From: Bog-473 sp963728845
Lineage (GTDB): Bacteria > Actinomycetota > Acidimicrobiia > Acidimicrobiales > RAAP-2
Assembly (NCBI GenBank): GCA_963728845.1
Contig: CAVSLS010000022.1
Coordinates: 88,972-152,971 of the forward strand
Length of the DNA: 64,000 nucleotides
Direction of reading: 5' to 3'
The position numbers were made by a program, and so were the translations under genes. The notes below the pieces were generated by a model. That model was not told where the DNA came from. It worked only from the letters and a program-made list of their open reading frames with translations, and did no database searches. Of this stretch, positions 54,151-61,903 are shown one piece after another (the stretch's first letter is position 1; the number at the start of each line of letters is the position of its first letter).

Positions 54151-55809
54151 ATGTCCCCAGACGACCTTGCCGCCGAACTGCTCACGGCGGTCTTCGATGC
54201 CGATCCGCTGGCCGCATCGCTGTACGGGTTTCCCGGCCGCGACGATCTCCTGCCCGACTTCAGCGTGGCGGCACAGACGGAACAGTCCCGTGCACTGGCC
54301 TCCATCGCGGCACGGGCCGAGCAGATGCCCGAGCACGGACTGGAAGAGACCGAGCTCCAGACCCTCGACTTCGTCCGCGATCTGGCGAGGGGTATGGCCG
54401 ACGCCGCCGTGGTACCCATGATCGAGTTCACGATCTCGGACACCTTCGTCGCTCCGGTGAGCAGCGTGCTCACCATGCTCCCGAAGCTCCAACTCGACAC
54501 GACCGAGCGACGTGACGGCTATCTGGCCCGCCTGCGAGGCATTCCGGGTATGGTCGCCACGGCCGCGCAGAGGCATATGGAAGGCGCCGCAGCGGGTAGG
54601 ACGGCGGTTGCTCGCCTGGTCGAAGCGGCCATCGCCCAACTCGACCTGTTGGTCGAGGATCCCACCGTGGGTGCCATCGTGCGCCCTGACTTGGACGATG
54701 AGGCCTTCGCCCGGCAGGTCTCGGCAGCGAGCGAGGAATGCGTCCGCCCGGCGCTGGCGAGCTACCGCGACGCGCTGCGTTCCGATGTGCTCCCCTCGGC
54801 CCGGGACGATGCTCATCCGGGCCTCTGCTTCCTGCCGGGCGGCGACGCGATGTACGGAGCCATGGCCCGGCTCCACACCTCCATGAGAAGATCCCCCGAC
54901 GAGCTGCACGCCATGGGCCGGGAGATCGTCGGTCAGGTGCGCCAAGAGCTCACCGAGACCGGAGCCCGGCTGTTCGACACCACCGACATGGCCCGGATCT
55001 TCGACCGACTGTCCAACGACCCCGCCCTGCGGTACCGAGACCGCGAGGAGATGCTCGAACACGCGCGGCGCGCCGTCGCCGCGGCCGAGGCCGCCGCGCC
55101 GCAGTGGTTCGCGGCCGTGCCCGACGAGCCGTGTGCGGTTCAACCGGTGCCCGAGGCGGAGGAGGCCGGCATGGCGGCCGCCTACTACCTGCCGGGCGCG
55201 ATCGACGGGTCGCGGGCGGGGACGTACTTCTTGAACACGTCAAAGCCCGAGGAGCGTCACCGCTACGTGGCGGAAGACATCGCCTTCCACGAGGCCGTGC
55301 CCGGACATCACTTCCAGCTGACCATCGCGATGGAGTCCAAGAACCTCCCGCCGGCCCGTCGGGTGCTGTACGACACGGCATGCGCCGAAGGCTGGGGCCT
55401 CTACAGCGAGCGCCTCGCGGACGAGATGGGGCTCTACAGCGACGACCTCGCCCGGATGGGGCTCTTCTCCGCCGACTCGTGGCGTGCCAGCCGGCTCGTC
55501 GTCGACACGGGGCTGCACGCGATGGGCTGGACGCGCCGGCAGGCAGTCGACTGGATGGTCGAGCACACCCCGCTGCCCCGCATGGAGATCGCCTCGGAGG
55601 TCGACCGCTACATCTCGTACCCGGGTCAGGCCCTCGCCTACATGGTCGGCCGACGGGAGCTGGTCCGGTTGCGCACCATGGCCGCGGCTGCCCTCGGTGC
55701 GAAATTCGACCTCAGAGAGTTCCACGACCTGGTCCTGCGGACGGGGATCCTCCCCCTCCCCGCGCTGGCGAGGACCGTCGAGCGTTGGGTGGAGCGCATC
55801 GCGACGTAG
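54151..55809 (+). CDS. DUF885-family metallopeptidase-like protein
   Basis: A 552-aa, mostly helical protein. The zinc-peptidase-like motif is IAFHEAVPGHHFQLTIAM (H-E-x4-H-H), with EGWGLYSERLADEMG downstream as the Glu-containing motif and YISYPGQALAYMVGRRELVR near the end. DUF885 proteins are predicted metallopeptidases; no substrate is known. No signal peptide, so cytosolic. Complete and without frameshift. Confidence 0.9.
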   Translation: MSPDDLAAELLTAVFDADPLAASLYGFPGRDDLLPDFSVAAQTEQSRALASIAARAEQMPEHGLEETELQTLDFVRDLARGMADAAVVPMIEFTISDTFVAPVSSVLTMLPKLQLDTTERRDGYLARLRGIPGMVATAAQRHMEGAAAGRTAVARLVEAAIAQLDLLVEDPTVGAIVRPDLDDEAFARQVSAASEECVRPALASYRDALRSDVLPSARDDAHPGLCFLPGGDAMYGAMARLHTSMRRSPDELHAMGREIVGQVRQELTETGARLFDTTDMARIFDRLSNDPALRYRDREEMLEHARRAVAAAEAAAPQWFAAVPDEPCAVQPVPEAEEAGMAAAYYLPGAIDGSRAGTYFLNTSKPEERHRYVAEDIAFHEAVPGHHFQLTIAMESKNLPPARRVLYDTACAEGWGLYSERLADEMGLYSDDLARMGLFSADSWRASRLVVDTGLHAMGWTRRQAVDWMVEHTPLPRMEIASEVDRYISYPGQALAYMVGRRELVRLRTMAAAALGAKFDLREFHDLVLRTGILPLPALARTVERWVERIAT

Positions 55810-55830
55810 CCGGAACCACCCGCCGGGAGC

Positions 55831-56310
55831 TCACGCTCCGGACGGGACAGTTCCTCGGGTCGTCGCCCCGGCCACCAGGACGACGGCGAAGAGGCAGACG
55901 GCGGTGACGTGCATCGCGGTGCACCACAGACAGATCGCCCCGATCCGGAAGAGCTCGACGTAAATCAGGTACAGCACCATCGCCGCACCCGCCCCCGACA
56001 CGGCCAGGCGCACCCGGTCGCCCCATGGGGCGTATGACCAGGCCCAAGGGATGGTCAGCGCCGTCATCACGATCGCCCAGACCAGCCCGAGGACAGCCAC
56101 AGGAACCCCCAACAGCACCGACCAGGAACTGGTGGTCACCAGCGCACAGTTGACGATCCCGGTATCGGGGCAGGCGAGCGCGGCCGGATCGGTGTAGTGC
56201 GCCACGGTGAGGTACGACGCAATGGCCACGGCCGTCAGGGAGAGGCCGAGCGAGGCAACCTTCGCCCAGCCGGCTACCCGTGGTGGTGTGATCGTTGTCG
56301 CCACGGTCAC
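55831..56310 (-). CDS. Vitamin K epoxide reductase (VKOR)-family protein
   Basis: A 159-aa membrane protein with four to five helices. The loop Cys pair is in ALACPDTGIVNCALV and the active-site CxxC is ICLWCTAMHV. VKOR homologues reoxidise DsbA-type thioredoxins using quinone. The GTG start at 56310 overlaps the upstream stop (GTGA), which couples it to the DUF929 gene; the frame extends to 56355 but only inside that gene. It probably supplies oxidising power to the DUF929 protein. Confidence 0.9.
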   Translation of the reverse strand: MTVATTITPPRVAGWAKVASLGLSLTAVAIASYLTVAHYTDPAALACPDTGIVNCALVTTSSWSVLLGVPVAVLGLVWAIVMTALTIPWAWSYAPWGDRVRLAVSGAGAAMVLYLIYVELFRIGAICLWCTAMHVTAVCLFAVVLVAGATTRGTVPSGA

Positions 56311-57392
56311 CCCGCCAGGTTCTTGGCGATCGCCGAGATGGTCGGTGAACTGCACACGTTGCTGGGCTGGTTCCCGGTGAGGGTGCAGATCGCAGCCGTG
56401 ATGTCGTTGGCCGCCCCGTCGATCGCCTGCCCCACCGCGCTCTTCGGGTCGTTCAACTGCGCCGCGATCTGGGCCCGCGACAAACCCTGGAGCACCTGGG
56501 GCGAGTAGCTGGCGCCGGTGATCACGAATTTGTTCCCCATGTCGAGGAAGGGGATGCTCCCTGCGGAGTCGTAGGTCGACATGAGCGAGCTCTGGGCCGC
56601 CGTCGGCGTCTGCAGGGTCTGGTAACCGTTGCCGGCCCGCTGGTTCGTGGCCTCCTCGACCGGCTGAAAGTCGACGTACGGGCTCGAGTAGCTCGAGCCG
56701 TAGAACGAGAGCGTCTGCGTATCGGGGTAGACGTCATCACTCGCCGAGTGGGTGCCCGACAGGTGGGAAAACGTCCCGAACCGCGACAGCGCCACCGCCA
56801 GGGACCAGCGCTCCGCGGCGCAGTACGGGCAGAACTCGGCGCCGACGTAGGTGATCAGAGGCTTCCCGTCGGCACCCCGCAGGACCGTGCCGCCGCCCGC
56901 CCGGCTGGGCGGGGCGACTGACCCCGGGCTGCCGACCGCGTCGAGCGTTGTCGGCGCCACCGTGAGCGCGGCAAGCACGCTCGGGGACACCGCCGGCGTG
57001 CTGGGGTCTGCGCTCGACGCCGACCCGCCCCCCGTGAGGTGTGACGAAGACGCCGGTGGGCTGGAGCTCCCCGTGGCCTTGAGCACGACCATCGTGGCGA
57101 TTGCGGCCACGACCAACCCCACCGGCACCAGGGCCGCCATCAGGGGGTGGCGCGAGCGGAAGCTCCCGGCCTTTGACCCTGAAGAGGGAGTAGAGCGGGA
57201 GGTCCCGCCCTTGGCGGAGCGGTTGCTGCCAGTGGGGCGCACGCCTGCCCTGGATGTGCCCGAAGGGCGGCCACCCTGTGCTCGAGTGGTCGTTGCGCGC
57301 TTGGTGGGCTGGATCTTGGTGGGCTGGATCTTGGTGGGCTGGATCTTGGAGGGCTGGGGCGATCGCGCCGGCCCGGTGGTGGACTTCGACAT
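56307..57392 (-). CDS. DUF929 thioredoxin-like membrane protein
   Basis: 361 aa. A basic, Pro/Ser/Thr-rich cytosolic N-terminus contains three IQPTK units, then one membrane helix (PLMAALVPVGLVVAAIATMV). The extracellular domain has the thioredoxin-type GAEFCPYCAAERW (CPYC) and FLDMGNKFVITGASYSP. DUF929 proteins are often next to VKOR in Actinobacteria and are thought to be extracytoplasmic thiol-disulfide oxidoreductases. AGGAG precedes ATG 57390-57392. Two C-terminal Cys (AICTLTGN, NVCSSP) could form a structural disulfide. Confidence 0.88.
   Translation of the reverse strand: MSKSTTGPARSPQPSKIQPTKIQPTKIQPTKRATTTRAQGGRPSGTSRAGVRPTGSNRSAKGGTSRSTPSSGSKAGSFRSRHPLMAALVPVGLVVAAIATMVVLKATGSSSPPASSSHLTGGGSASSADPSTPAVSPSVLAALTVAPTTLDAVGSPGSVAPPSRAGGGTVLRGADGKPLITYVGAEFCPYCAAERWSLAVALSRFGTFSHLSGTHSASDDVYPDTQTLSFYGSSYSSPYVDFQPVEEATNQRAGNGYQTLQTPTAAQSSLMSTYDSAGSIPFLDMGNKFVITGASYSPQVLQGLSRAQIAAQLNDPKSAVGQAIDGAANDITAAICTLTGNQPSNVCSSPTISAIAKNLAG
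57301..57360 (-). repeat. 15-bp tandem repeat, four units
   Basis: TTGGTGGGCTGGATC at 57301, 57316 and 57331 is exact; the fourth unit at 57346 has changes. It codes the KIQPT repeats in the DUF929 protein tail on the minus strand. Confidence 0.9.
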
Positions 57393-57451
57393 GTGGGTTC
57401 TCCTGGTTTGACCGAGGCGGCGGAGTGCGCCGCGTTCGGAGGCTCGATCCG

Positions 57452-57472
57452 GGAGGCCGTCAGAGGGCCTCC
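57452..57472. terminator. Hairpin between two minus-strand genes
   Basis: GGAGGCC-GTCAGAG-GGCCTCC, a perfect 7-bp stem in the 145-nt gap upstream of the DUF929 gene. No T-run; it may be a terminator or attenuator. Confidence 0.3.
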
Positions 57473-57537
57473 TGGCTGTTGACGACGGCGCGGCCTGACC
57501 CGTTGGTCGGGACGGCTGCGCCGTGCGCAGTGTCGAG

Positions 57538-57882
57538 TTAGGAGAACTGAGGCGGGTGGAACAGCGGGTCGCGTGTTCCCGCAGGCAAGGAGGCTGATTG
57601 CGTCCGGTGGCGCCGGATGGTCGCCCCCAGGGCCGCCACGGCGGCGAGCGCGGACAGCACGGCGGCCAAGGCGACGGTCGGCGTCGGGGCCGCCGGGGCC
57701 GGGCTCCCTTTGCCGCAGGTGGCATCCAGGCAGTGCAGCGGCACCGCAACCGGGGCTTCGGCGATCTGCACCATTTCGGTGGCGCCGGCGCCGGCGCCCG
57801 CCAGGACGCCATGGGGCATGAAGCCACCGACGACTGCGGCGGCGATGATCGCCAGGAGGCCGAAGCGCCACTTCACGCGCAT
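57538..57882 (-). CDS. Small membrane protein with Cys pair, 114 aa
   Basis: An N-terminal signal-like helix (WRFGLLAIIAAAVVGGFMPH), an external segment with two Cys (PLHCLDATCGKGSPAP) and a second membrane helix (VALAAVLSALAAVAALGATI), then a short basic tail. No family recognised. The start at 57882 is preferred over 57918 because it places the basic residues just before the helix. It lies upstream of the DUF929/VKOR pair, whose activity could form its disulfide. Confidence 0.62.
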   Translation of the reverse strand: MRVKWRFGLLAIIAAAVVGGFMPHGVLAGAGAGATEMVQIAEAPVAVPLHCLDATCGKGSPAPAAPTPTVALAAVLSALAAVAALGATIRRHRTQSASLPAGTRDPLFHPPQFS

Positions 57883-57992
57883 GGCATGCAGGCTAAGGGT
57901 CTCGGATAAGCCAGGCATAAGAACTTGGTGTCAGGCTCGGTGCCGGCACAGGCTGGACCCATGGCGGAGTCCTCCGGCGCAGCCACGAGGAC

Positions 57993-58169
57993 CTATGCGT
58001 CGTCGCCATCCAGATCGGCGCCTCGGCGCTGCACACGGGCGGCACGGCCCGTCGTGACCGGAACCTTCTCGAAGCACGACACGACCCGGCGGTGCCAGAT
58101 CGTGTACCACGCCACGAAGGCGGTGACGAACAGCACGGCCGACCCGGCAATCAACATGATTTCCGCCAT
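57993..58169 (-). CDS. Small single-pass membrane protein, 58 aa
   Basis: GGGGGAGAGG 4 nt before the ATG is one of the best ribosome-binding sites in the window. The protein has one helix (MLIAGSAVLFVTAFVAWYTI) and a basic, Cys-containing tail. It is in frame with the large membrane-protein gene upstream, with no stop between. It is called separately because the intervening sequence looks intergenic and holds a DosR-like palindrome. Confidence 0.58.
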   Translation of the reverse strand: MAEIMLIAGSAVLFVTAFVAWYTIWHRRVVSCFEKVPVTTGRAARVQRRGADLDGDDA

Positions 58170-59729
58170 CCGACCTCTCCCCCTGTCTGATCCCGCCCGT
58201 CTCCGATGACCGGCGTCCGCCTCGTGGCGACAAATCTCCTGGCCCCACTCTGAGGCATCGCGGGCGGCACAAATAGGGACGAAGGTCCCATAGCGACAGA
58301 AAAGGCCTGCGCCCGAGGCTGCCGGCTGTTGGCGCTCGGCTCGGGGGTTCGGGCGATCGGTGCCTGGCCCCGCCGGGCGGCAGGGGCGCCAGGTTCGGCG
58401 CCTATGCCGCTCCCGAGCCGGCGGGGGCAGCGCGACCCTGCGGGCCCAAGCCGCGACCAGTTGCAGCAGGCCCAGGTACGCCGCCAGCACGATGACGATG
58501 ATCAGGAGACTCCACCCGGTCAGGTTCCCGCCAAAGACGAGGAAGAGCGCCGCCACGGCCACGCCGAGAATGCGCAGACCTTTCAGGTGCTCGAGGATCC
58601 AGCCTCCGGAGCGCCGTGCCCGGTCGGAGCCCGCGACGGCGCGGCCGGCGCCCGCCGTCACCTCGTGGGCCTGGTTCGCCACCCAACGGGCGCCCTTGGC
58701 GCAGGTCGAGCGGATCCAGACGGCGTAGCGGGCCGGGCCGGCCAGCCAGGCACCGAGGGCGAACAGGATCGACACGAGCAGCATCCAGCGCAGGTCGGTC
58801 TTGAGGAACCGGAGCATGGTGTCCCAGACGGACGCCGCGACGTCCCGGTTGAAGGTGTGCCCGGCCTGGTTGATGAAGGTGATCCGGCCCAGGGAGAGGC
58901 CGGCCAGCAACAACAAGGTGACCAGTGCCACCCCGACGGCCAGCCGCAGCAGGGTCTTGCGGTGGTCCAGCGCAACAAGGATGCCGAGAATCCCGAGGAC
59001 CAAGGCGACCACCGGGATGACCCACTTCAGCTTGATGATGAGGTTGAACATCCCGCTGAATTTGGAGACCTGCGACTTGGACACGACGGTGACACCCAGG
59101 CTGTCGCCCTTGCTGAGGATCGCCTTGAGCGGGTTGAACAAGGTGACGCCGCGCGCGTTGGCCTTGTCGATCAGGTTGTTGATGGCAGGCGTGGCATTGA
59201 CGACGATCCCGCCACCCTTCTCGACCTTCTTCGTGAGCGGCGATTGCTTGCCGGTCAGGATGTCCACCACGGCATCGTGGGTATGCCGGTTCAACGTGTC
59301 CCACAAGTGCCCGAACTTGGGGCTCTGGAACACTTGGAGCGCAAGGCCGTACACGTAGTTGTGCACCTGGTTCACGATGGGCGTCACAATCGGCTTGGCC
59401 TTCTCCGGCAGCGCAGCCGTCACCTTGTTCTGGACGATGTGGGTCGAGAAGAGCTCGTCGGTCGCCCTGGACGCGAGATGATCCACGATGACCTGGTTCC
59501 TTGCCAGCGGAGCCATTGTGGCGACGTACTGGTCGGTGTTGGTGACGGTGCGTATCGCCCACACAGAGATCACCGACACCGGAATCAGCAATGATGCGAG
59601 GACGACCAGCACCCAGGCCGAAATCCGCCGGGTCCGGGGCGCACGGTGCGTCTTCTTCTCACGAGTCTCCGGACGGCCCGGTTCGGGCGCGGCGGTGCTG
59701 TCTGGCTGCTCGGACTCCATATCGCTCAT
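57993..59729 (-). CDS. Polytopic membrane protein; C-terminal end uncertain
   Basis: ATG 59729 with AGGAGGG 5 nt upstream. Residues 1-35 are acidic or basic cytosolic, and a helix follows (ISAWVLVVLASLLIPVSVIS). A large external helical domain follows (NQVIVDHLASRATDELFSTH, FGHLWDTLNRHTHDAVVDIL), then four to five helices to about residue 430 (near 58430). Beyond that the reading continues without a stop to 57993 through sequence with no protein character and then through the small gene above, so the true stop was probably lost to an indel near 58430. Family: actinobacterial integral membrane proteins of unknown function. Confidence 0.75.
   Translation of the reverse strand: MSDMESEQPDSTAAPEPGRPETREKKTHRAPRTRRISAWVLVVLASLLIPVSVISVWAIRTVTNTDQYVATMAPLARNQVIVDHLASRATDELFSTHIVQNKVTAALPEKAKPIVTPIVNQVHNYVYGLALQVFQSPKFGHLWDTLNRHTHDAVVDILTGKQSPLTKKVEKGGGIVVNATPAINNLIDKANARGVTLFNPLKAILSKGDSLGVTVVSKSQVSKFSGMFNLIIKLKWVIPVVALVLGILGILVALDHRKTLLRLAVGVALVTLLLLAGLSLGRITFINQAGHTFNRDVAASVWDTMLRFLKTDLRWMLLVSILFALGAWLAGPARYAVWIRSTCAKGARWVANQAHEVTAGAGRAVAGSDRARRSGGWILEHLKGLRILGVAVAALFLVFGGNLTGWSLLIIVIVLAAYLGLLQLVAAWARRVALPPPARERHRRRTWRPCRPAGPGTDRPNPRAERQQPAASGAGLFCRYGTFVPICAARDASEWGQEICRHEADAGHRRRAGSDRGRGRMAEIMLIAGSAVLFVTAFVAWYTIWHRRVVSCFEKVPVTTGRAARVQRRGADLDGDDA
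58273..58292. promoter_or_regulatory. DosR/DevR-like palindrome GGGAC-N4-GTCCC
   Basis: TAGGGACGAAGGTCCCATAG. The GGGAC-N4-GTCCC core agrees with the mycobacterial DosR box (GGGACTWWAGTCCC) at the fixed positions. It lies about 105 nt upstream of the small membrane-protein gene on the minus strand. No DosR gene is in the window. Confidence 0.45.
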
Positions 59730-59808
59730 TTGGCCCTCCTCATCCCCCAATGCCTAGTGCCAAAGGGCCCTAGTCCGCACGCATCACGACGGTGTAGGAC
59801 TAGGGGCC

Positions 59809-59991
59809 ATGGAACAGCCGGGGAGGAGACGGGGCGGACTGCGCATCATGGCCCTGAGCGCCCTCTCTGCGTTGATCGCACCCCTGGTCTTCGTCGGCAT
59901 CATCGTGCTCCGCAAGATCGATCGCCGCGCGAGCATCCACCTACGCCAGTGGAACAAGCGCCTGCAGCACGAAATCGCCCGCTGGAGCTGA
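59809..59991 (+). CDS. Small membrane protein, 60 aa
   Basis: A basic N-terminus, one helix (MALSALSALIAPLVFVGIIV) and a basic amphipathic tail (RKIDRRASIHLRQWNKRLQH). Divergent from the large membrane-protein gene with an 80-nt gap. No family recognised; clear topology supports coding. Confidence 0.6.
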   Translation: MEQPGRRRGGLRIMALSALSALIAPLVFVGIIVLRKIDRRASIHLRQWNKRLQHEIARWS

Positions 59992-60082
59992 CCACCCCGC
60001 TGGACAACTCTGGGTCCGGCACCCGGGCGCTCGAGCGGCGGGGCCTGATGGGGTCGCTGACGACCCGGCCTACGCTGATTTC

Positions 60083-60568
60083 GTGTTGACCGGGCTGGCA
60101 CACAGCGCCATCTGCGTCCCCGACGTGCAGGCCGCTGCACGCTGGTACTCCGACGTTCTCGGTCTACGTGTGCTCTCCCCGCCCTACCGCATGGACGGTG
60201 CCCAGATGGAGCGTGACATGGGCGAGCTCGTTCCTTCTCCCGTGGTCGTCATGGCCGCCATCATGGGCTTCGGGAAGGACGACCGCGTCATCGAGCTCAT
60301 CGAGTACCCGGCGGCCGGCGTCGGTCCACCGGAACCGGGTCGGCCCACCGTGACGAAGGTGGGGATCACGCACGTGGGGATCGTCTGTGATGACATCGTG
60401 GCGACCAGGGCAGACCTCGAGAGGCGCGGTGTCGAGTTCCTGACCACCGGGGTCGCCGACGTGGCGGGACTGAAGACCACCTGGTGCCGCGACCCTTGGG
60501 GGACGGTGATCATCCTCCTCGAGAAGAGCGAGGAGGAACGGCCCTACTGGGCCCAGTTGATGCCCTAG
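60083..60568 (+). CDS. VOC-family protein (glyoxalase/dioxygenase fold)
   Basis: 161 aa with two VOC halves: LAHSAICVPDVQAAARWYSD (first His) with VIELIEYP (Glu), and ITHVGIVCDDIVATRADLER (second His) with DPWGTVIILLEKS (second Glu). All four metal ligands are present, so a glyoxalase, epimerase or dioxygenase role is possible. The GTG start has TACGCT 6 nt upstream, a leaderless arrangement. Confidence 0.88.
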   Translation: MLTGLAHSAICVPDVQAAARWYSDVLGLRVLSPPYRMDGAQMERDMGELVPSPVVVMAAIMGFGKDDRVIELIEYPAAGVGPPEPGRPTVTKVGITHVGIVCDDIVATRADLERRGVEFLTTGVADVAGLKTTWCRDPWGTVIILLEKSEEERPYWAQLMP

Positions 60569-60737
60569 GGAGCGTGGAGCGGACGGCCGGCAGCACGCCA
60601 ACGGTGGCCGACCGGCCGAACATGACCCCCGCCATTGAGGTGCCACCGACCACGAAAACGCGTATTTGGGCGCTCTCACGAGGATTTGGGCCCTCAAGGA
60701 TGTGCATGACGGGGGGCGCATCGGCAACAATGGGCCA

Positions 60738-61253
60738 ATGAACAAGCGAGAACTAGCCAAAGCTGTCGCAGTCCAAGCCGATGTCGAGTTGAAGACCGTC
60801 ATCGGCGTCATCGATGGGTTCACCGACGTCGTGACCGCTGTCGTCGCAAAGGGGGTGCCGATCTCCATTCCCGGCTTCGCCAAGTTCGTCAAGGTCGATC
60901 GTCCCGCCCGCATGGGCCGCAATCCGGCCACGGGCGAGGCCATCCGCATCAAGGCGTCGAAGAAGGCCCGCATCACACCCGTGAAGGCCTTCAAGGACGC
61001 CGTCCTCGCCCCGGCGAAGGCACCCAAGTTGGTCAAGGGCGTCTACCCGACGGACGACTCGGCCGTCGCCGCCGCCGGCAAGTCCGCCGCAGTGGTCGCC
61101 GCCAAGGCGCCGGCTCGCACCGCGACAAAGAAAGCGCCCGCCAAGCGGGCAGCGGCCCGCAAGGCACCGGCCAAGAAGACCACCGCGCGCAAGGCACCGG
61201 CCAAGAAGACCGCGGCCCGCAAGGCAACGGCCAAGAGGGTCGCGAAGCGATAG
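60738..61253 (+). CDS. hup: HU-family nucleoid protein with Lys/Ala-rich tail (HupB-like)
   Basis: 171 aa. The HU domain is residues 1-90: MNKRELAKAVAVQADVELKT, GVPISIPGFAKFVKVDRPAR and GRNPATGEAIRIKASKKARI, the beta-arm that bends DNA. The tail (about 115-171) is built of KAPAKK/AARKA repeats like the histone-H1-like tails of mycobacterial HupB. Such tails are specific to Actinobacteria. The ATG at 60738 has AACAAT 6 nt before it; the longer frame to 60666 is unlikely. Confidence 0.93.
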   Translation: MNKRELAKAVAVQADVELKTVIGVIDGFTDVVTAVVAKGVPISIPGFAKFVKVDRPARMGRNPATGEAIRIKASKKARITPVKAFKDAVLAPAKAPKLVKGVYPTDDSAVAAAGKSAAVVAAKAPARTATKKAPAKRAAARKAPAKKTTARKAPAKKTAARKATAKRVAKR

Positions 61254-61276
61254 CGGGCACGCCCGGAGCCGAACCG

Positions 61277-61495
61277 CTGGCGGATCGGTCGCTCTCGCAG
61301 CCACATCACGATCGACTGTCGGCGAGCGACCCCGCGTATTCCGAGATCATCCGGGCGCATGATGAGGCTCTGCGCGTCGGAGCCGACACGTATATCGATC
61401 CTTCCTCGGGATTGGTGGTGCTGACGGCCGACACGCTCGCTCGTCGCGGCTCGTGCTGCGCGTGCGGTTGTCGGCACTGCCCCTACGTGTCGTGA
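61277..61495 (+). CDS. DUF5522-like small zinc-type protein (start uncertain)
   Basis: The frame reads YSEIIRAHDEALRVGADTYI, DPSSGLVVLTADTLARRGSC and ends CCACGCRHCPYVS, matching the short DUF5522 family (H-x-A-A, Y-x-DP-TG, RG-CC-x-GCRHCPY). The Cys cluster probably binds zinc. No ATG, GTG or TTG is in frame after the hup gene; CTG 61277 is used here, or an upstream indel hides the start. Directly downstream of hup, likely the same transcript. Confidence 0.72.
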   Translation: MADRSLSQPHHDRLSASDPAYSEIIRAHDEALRVGADTYIDPSSGLVVLTADTLARRGSCCACGCRHCPYVS

Positions 61496-61593
61496 GTCCA
61501 GACGGGCAACGGCCCTGCTCAGGCGGGCAACGGCCTGCTCCCGTAAGCTCCAGGCTGCGCGGCGCAGACGGAACGGCACGGTATGAGCACGGC

Positions 61594-61897
61594 ATGAGCG
61601 ACACCGCACAGGGTCCCGGATGGTGGTTCGCATCGGACGGCAAGTGGTATCCGCCCGAGTCGTGGACCGCTCGGGCCGATGCGGGCCCGGCGGGTCCGGG
61701 GCCGGCACGAACCCCGACGCCCACTTTCCCGGGACGCGCGCCCGGGTACGGCTCCGGATCGGCAGCGCCGTCCTACGGCGCCAGCCCCTACGGCGCCAGC
61801 CCCTACGGCGCCGGTCGTCCCTATCCGCAGTACGGATACGGGCACGTACCCCGCGCACGGCGCGGCGATCGCTGCGAAGACGAACGGACTGGCTCCC
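61594..61897 (+). pseudogene. Truncated DUF2510/DUF4190-type membrane protein
   Basis: The N-terminus GPGWWFASDGKWYPPESW is the actinobacterial DUF2510-like motif, followed by a Gly/Tyr/Pro-rich linker. One extra G at 61840-61842 shifts the frame before TYPAHGAAIAAKTNGLA. That last phrase normally runs into the first membrane helix, but the sequence changes there to alphaproteobacterial Sel1-protein sequence. The membrane part is absent. Confidence 0.8.
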
Positions 61898-61903
61898 GGG
61901 GAC
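61892..61903. other. Junction between actinobacterial and alphaproteobacterial DNA
   Basis: Left of about 61897 the reading TNGLA belongs to the DUF4190-type protein. Right of it GGGGACGGAGGTTGCG starts the first of two 267-bp repeats of a Rhizobiales-like gene. A few bases (CCC-GGGG) are shared by both sides, as expected at an assembly or recombination join. Confidence 0.75.

Noticed and set aside
53848..55143. 431-aa minus-strand frame antisense to the DUF885 gene
   Set aside because: Low-complexity Arg/Gly/Val composition, mirror of the DUF885 codon pattern, no family features.
57301..57360. 15-bp repeats considered as regulatory iterons
   Set aside because: They lie inside the DUF929 gene and code for repeated IQPTK units.
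57393..57827. N-terminal extension of the DUF929 frame
   Set aside because: It would overlap a separate membrane-protein gene and is unlike the family; a strong ribosome-binding site marks the ATG at 57392.
58329..59594. 421-aa plus-strand frame opposite the membrane-protein gene
   Set aside because: Highly charged shadow frame; the minus frame has clear membrane helices and a ribosome-binding site.
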